Source: Phycisphaerae bacterium SM23_33 (GTDB lineage Bacteria > Planctomycetota > Phycisphaerae > SM23-33). From it: a stretch of DNA of 7,505 bases. How positions within the stretch are numbered: position 1 is the stretch's first letter; the number at the start of each line of letters is the position of its first letter. The position numbers were made by a program, and so were the translations under genes. Positions 5,886 through 7,505 of this stretch are shown here, in pieces. The notes beneath the pieces are model-generated. The model ran no database searches. It saw only the letters and a program-made list of their open reading frames with translations, and was not told where the DNA came from. The stretch is from assembly GCA_001303665.1 (NCBI GenBank), contig LJUF01000159.1, positions 1-7,505 on the forward strand, in the 5' to 3' direction.

Positions 5886-5895
5886 AAGCCTGCCT
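5878..5895 (-). repeat. Duplicated translation-initiation sequence, copy 2
   Basis: On the plus strand this reads AGTTTCATAAGCCTGCCT, matching 5327-5344 with two mismatches. It covers the ATGA overlap that ends the PilM/PilN-like gene and starts the PilO-like gene. Both downstream proteins therefore begin with MKLS. Confidence 0.6.
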
Positions 5896-7505
5896 CCGGC
5901 TGTGTCGCGGTGCCCTTTGGCTGCTCCGGCTCGCCGGTATGGACCGACGGCGCGGTAGCGGCGTTCGAACCGGTCGGGGCCGCAGCCTCCGGCGTGACCG
6001 GTCCTGCGGGCCCTGAAGGAGCGGCAGCGCCGGGGGCCTCGCCCGGTGGTGCGGCCTGCGGCTCCTCGCCCGGCGGTGCCGGCTGGACGGGCTGCGTCGC
6101 GGGAGCCGGTTGAGTCGGCTGGGTCAGTGCGGCGGGTTGGGTGGCTGTGCTCGGAGCAGCCGAAGACCTGCCTGCGCCGGCCTGGAAGGCCAAGTCGAAC
6201 CGAAACGTGTTCTGCTCCCTCCGGGTGCCCCGCGGCTCGACATGGCCCAGCATGGCCGAGTCGCGCAGCTTCTCCAGGAACGCCTGAAACTCCTGCTCGT
6301 TGGGGGCGGTCCCGGAAATCCTGACTTCACCGTTTCGGTCGTAGCTCCAGCGGGTCAGCATGACCTGTCCGGGTGCAAGCGAGGAGATCTCCTCCAGGAT
6401 GGCCAGAGGCGTCGCGCCGGCCCGCTCCAGATACCGGGCGATGGCCAGTTGCTGCTCCAGACCCCCCGGTCCGCCGGCACTTGAGCGAACCCGTTCCACG
6501 GCCCCTCGCAGCCACCATGCCTCATGCCGGTCCAGGCCGTACAAGGCAGCCACCACCCCCACCAGCCAGGCCAAGATCGCCGCCCAACGCCAGGCGAATT
6601 CCCGAATAGCAGGCCGCTGGGGTCTTGCCTGCACGGCCAGGCTGGCGACGGGCCGATCCGCCTCCAACTGGCAAAGCGCCGCCCCGATGGCCGTGGCGGC
6701 CTGGTCAAGCTCCACGTCGTCCGCCAGGGACAGCCGGGGCGGCCTGGGGGGCGGCCGCACTTCCAGCCCCAGCGTATCGGCCACGACGGCCTGGAGGCCC
6801 GGGGTCCGGCTGGCGCGTCCGAACAGGACGCAGCGGCCGGGGCGATTCTGCGCCGGCACGCCCTCCACGCAGCCGGCGTAGACTTCGCGCAGTTGTCGGC
6901 ACCACAGCCCTAGCGCCCGCTCCATGCACCCGGGCAATGCTGCGCCGGCCTCCGCCGGCGTCCCGCGGGACAAATACTCCAATTTGGCCGCCTCGGCTCG
7001 TTCGACCGGGAGGCCCAGCTCCGCGGCGATCAAATCCGTCCAGTGGTCTCCCCCCTGATCGCTCAGGCCGCATTTGAGGATACTGCCCCGATGCAGCACG
7101 ACCACCGTCGTGCTGCGGGCCGCCACGTCCAGCAAGGCCACGGACCCACCTTCGGAGCCCGACAGGCGCCAGTAGGCCGCCAGCGCCACCGCCGAAGGCA
7201 CCAGGATGGCCGGGGCGCACCCCAGCAGCTTGCAGGAGTCGGTCAACTGCTTTGATACGTCCTTGCGGGCGGCACACAGCAAGACGCGTTGCAGGCCGGG
7301 CTGGAAGGGGTCTGGATCGTATTGCCAGGCCCAGACGAACGAGTCCTCGCCCCAGAGGACGGAGGCCTCCAGTTGGCTGCGAACCATCTTTTCCATGGTT
7401 GCCTTCTGGGCACTGGGCAGGGACAGGGCGCGGTACAGAGTCAGCTCATCGGGGATGGAGGCGGCCAGCGGCTCGGTGAGCGGCTCGGGACACATTCTTC
7501 GGACG
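5882..7505 (-). CDS. PilM-PilN fusion (GspL-like) platform protein, 5' end outside the window
   Basis: The reading frame is open to the right edge. The first ATG at 7495 is probably internal, because the N-terminal actin-like strand pair and phosphate-1 loop expected before it are missing. Counting from that ATG, 537 residues are visible. Residues 1-250 are the PilM/GspL actin-like cytoplasmic domain: IPDELTLYRALSLPS (14-28), VLLCAARKDV (71-80), the phosphate-2-like LLDVAARSTTVVVLHRG (121-137), and a degenerate adenosine motif, FGRASRTPGL (225-234), where GG is usual. One membrane segment (303-320) follows. A PilN-like periplasmic domain (about 321-437) contains LAILEEISSLAPGQVMLTRW and VRISGTAPNEQEFQAFLEKL. 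A Pro/Ala/Gln-rich tail (about 443-537) has TQP and PPGE repeats. PilM recruits PilN at the inner membrane, and here the two are one chain, as in GspL. It is the first visible gene of the operon and overlaps the PilO-like gene by four bases. Confidence 0.85.
   Translation of the reverse strand, partial: VRRMCPEPLTEPLAASIPDELTLYRALSLPSAQKATMEKMVRSQLEASVLWGEDSFVWAWQYDPDPFQPGLQRVLLCAARKDVSKQLTDSCKLLGCAPAILVPSAVALAAYWRLSGSEGGSVALLDVAARSTTVVVLHRGSILKCGLSDQGGDHWTDLIAAELGLPVERAEAAKLEYLSRGTPAEAGAALPGCMERALGLWCRQLREVYAGCVEGVPAQNRPGRCVLFGRASRTPGLQAVVADTLGLEVRPPPRPPRLSLADDVELDQAATAIGAALCQLEADRPVASLAVQARPQRPAIREFAWRWAAILAWLVGVVAALYGLDRHEAWWLRGAVERVRSSAGGPGGLEQQLAIARYLERAGATPLAILEEISSLAPGQVMLTRWSYDRNGEVRISGTAPNEQEFQAFLEKLRDSAMLGHVEPRGTRREQNTFRFDLAFQAGAGRSSAAPSTATQPAALTQPTQPAPATQPVQPAPPGEEPQAAPPGEAPGAAAPSGPAGPVTPEAAAPTGSNAATAPSVHTGEPEQPKGTATQPEAGL
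5893..5897 (-). promoter_or_regulatory. Ribosome binding site of the PilO-like gene
   Basis: GGAGG on the minus strand stands seven bases before the ATG at 5885, inside the last codons of the PilM/PilN-like gene. It is a strong site and fixes the start of the PilO-like protein. Confidence 0.7.

Noticed and set aside
1..7505. CRISPR array, insertion sequence or phage attachment site next to the tRNA
   Set aside because: No regularly spaced direct repeats, transposase or integrase motifs, or duplicated tRNA 3' end were seen in the window.

Overview
The window is GC-rich bacterial DNA. It holds part of a minus-strand operon for an envelope-spanning secretion or pilus machine of the type II secretion / type IV pilus class, and one tRNA gene on the plus strand. 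The encoded proteins carry Thr-Gln-Pro/Ala linkers (for example ATQPATTQPAS in the secretin and TQPTQPAPATQP in the PilM/PilN-like protein). I associate this linker style with Planctomycetota, particularly Phycisphaerae-like lineages. That assignment is inference from linker style and base composition, not from a marker gene.

Left part (1-504): a possible C-terminal tail of a plus-strand gene ends at 41. A sigma-70-like promoter (about 130-158) precedes a complete tRNA-Glu(CTC) at 171-243. The next 260 bases contain no credible gene. They hold a series of perfect inverted repeats: 250-277 (probable tRNA terminator), 294-307, 352-375 and 413-434, the last with an alternative partner at 450-456.

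Right part (505-7505, all minus strand, transcribed from right to left): first comes a 5'-truncated PilM/PilN-type fusion (GspL-like; 7505-5882). It is followed by a PilO/GspM-like protein (5885-5331), a PilP/GspC-like lipoprotein (5334-4660), a large secretin of the GspD/PilQ family (4646-1626), and an exported Cys-rich TolB-like beta-propeller protein (1626-505). Consecutive genes overlap by 4, 4 and 1 nt or are 13 nt apart, so they almost certainly form one translationally coupled operon whose promoter lies beyond the right edge.

By analogy with the families, the PilM/N and PilO proteins would form the inner-membrane platform. The PilP/GspC-like protein would bridge the periplasm, and the secretin would be the outer-membrane gate. 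The ATPase, the polytopic platform protein and the pseudopilins are not in the window.

The most unusual points are the secretin's six KH-like N-domain repeats after N0, against three after N0 in textbook GspD. Others are the PilM-PilN fusion with a long Pro/Ala/Gln tail, three tandem MPPE-type repeats ending the PilP-like protein, and the coupling of a Cys-rich propeller gene to the secretin.
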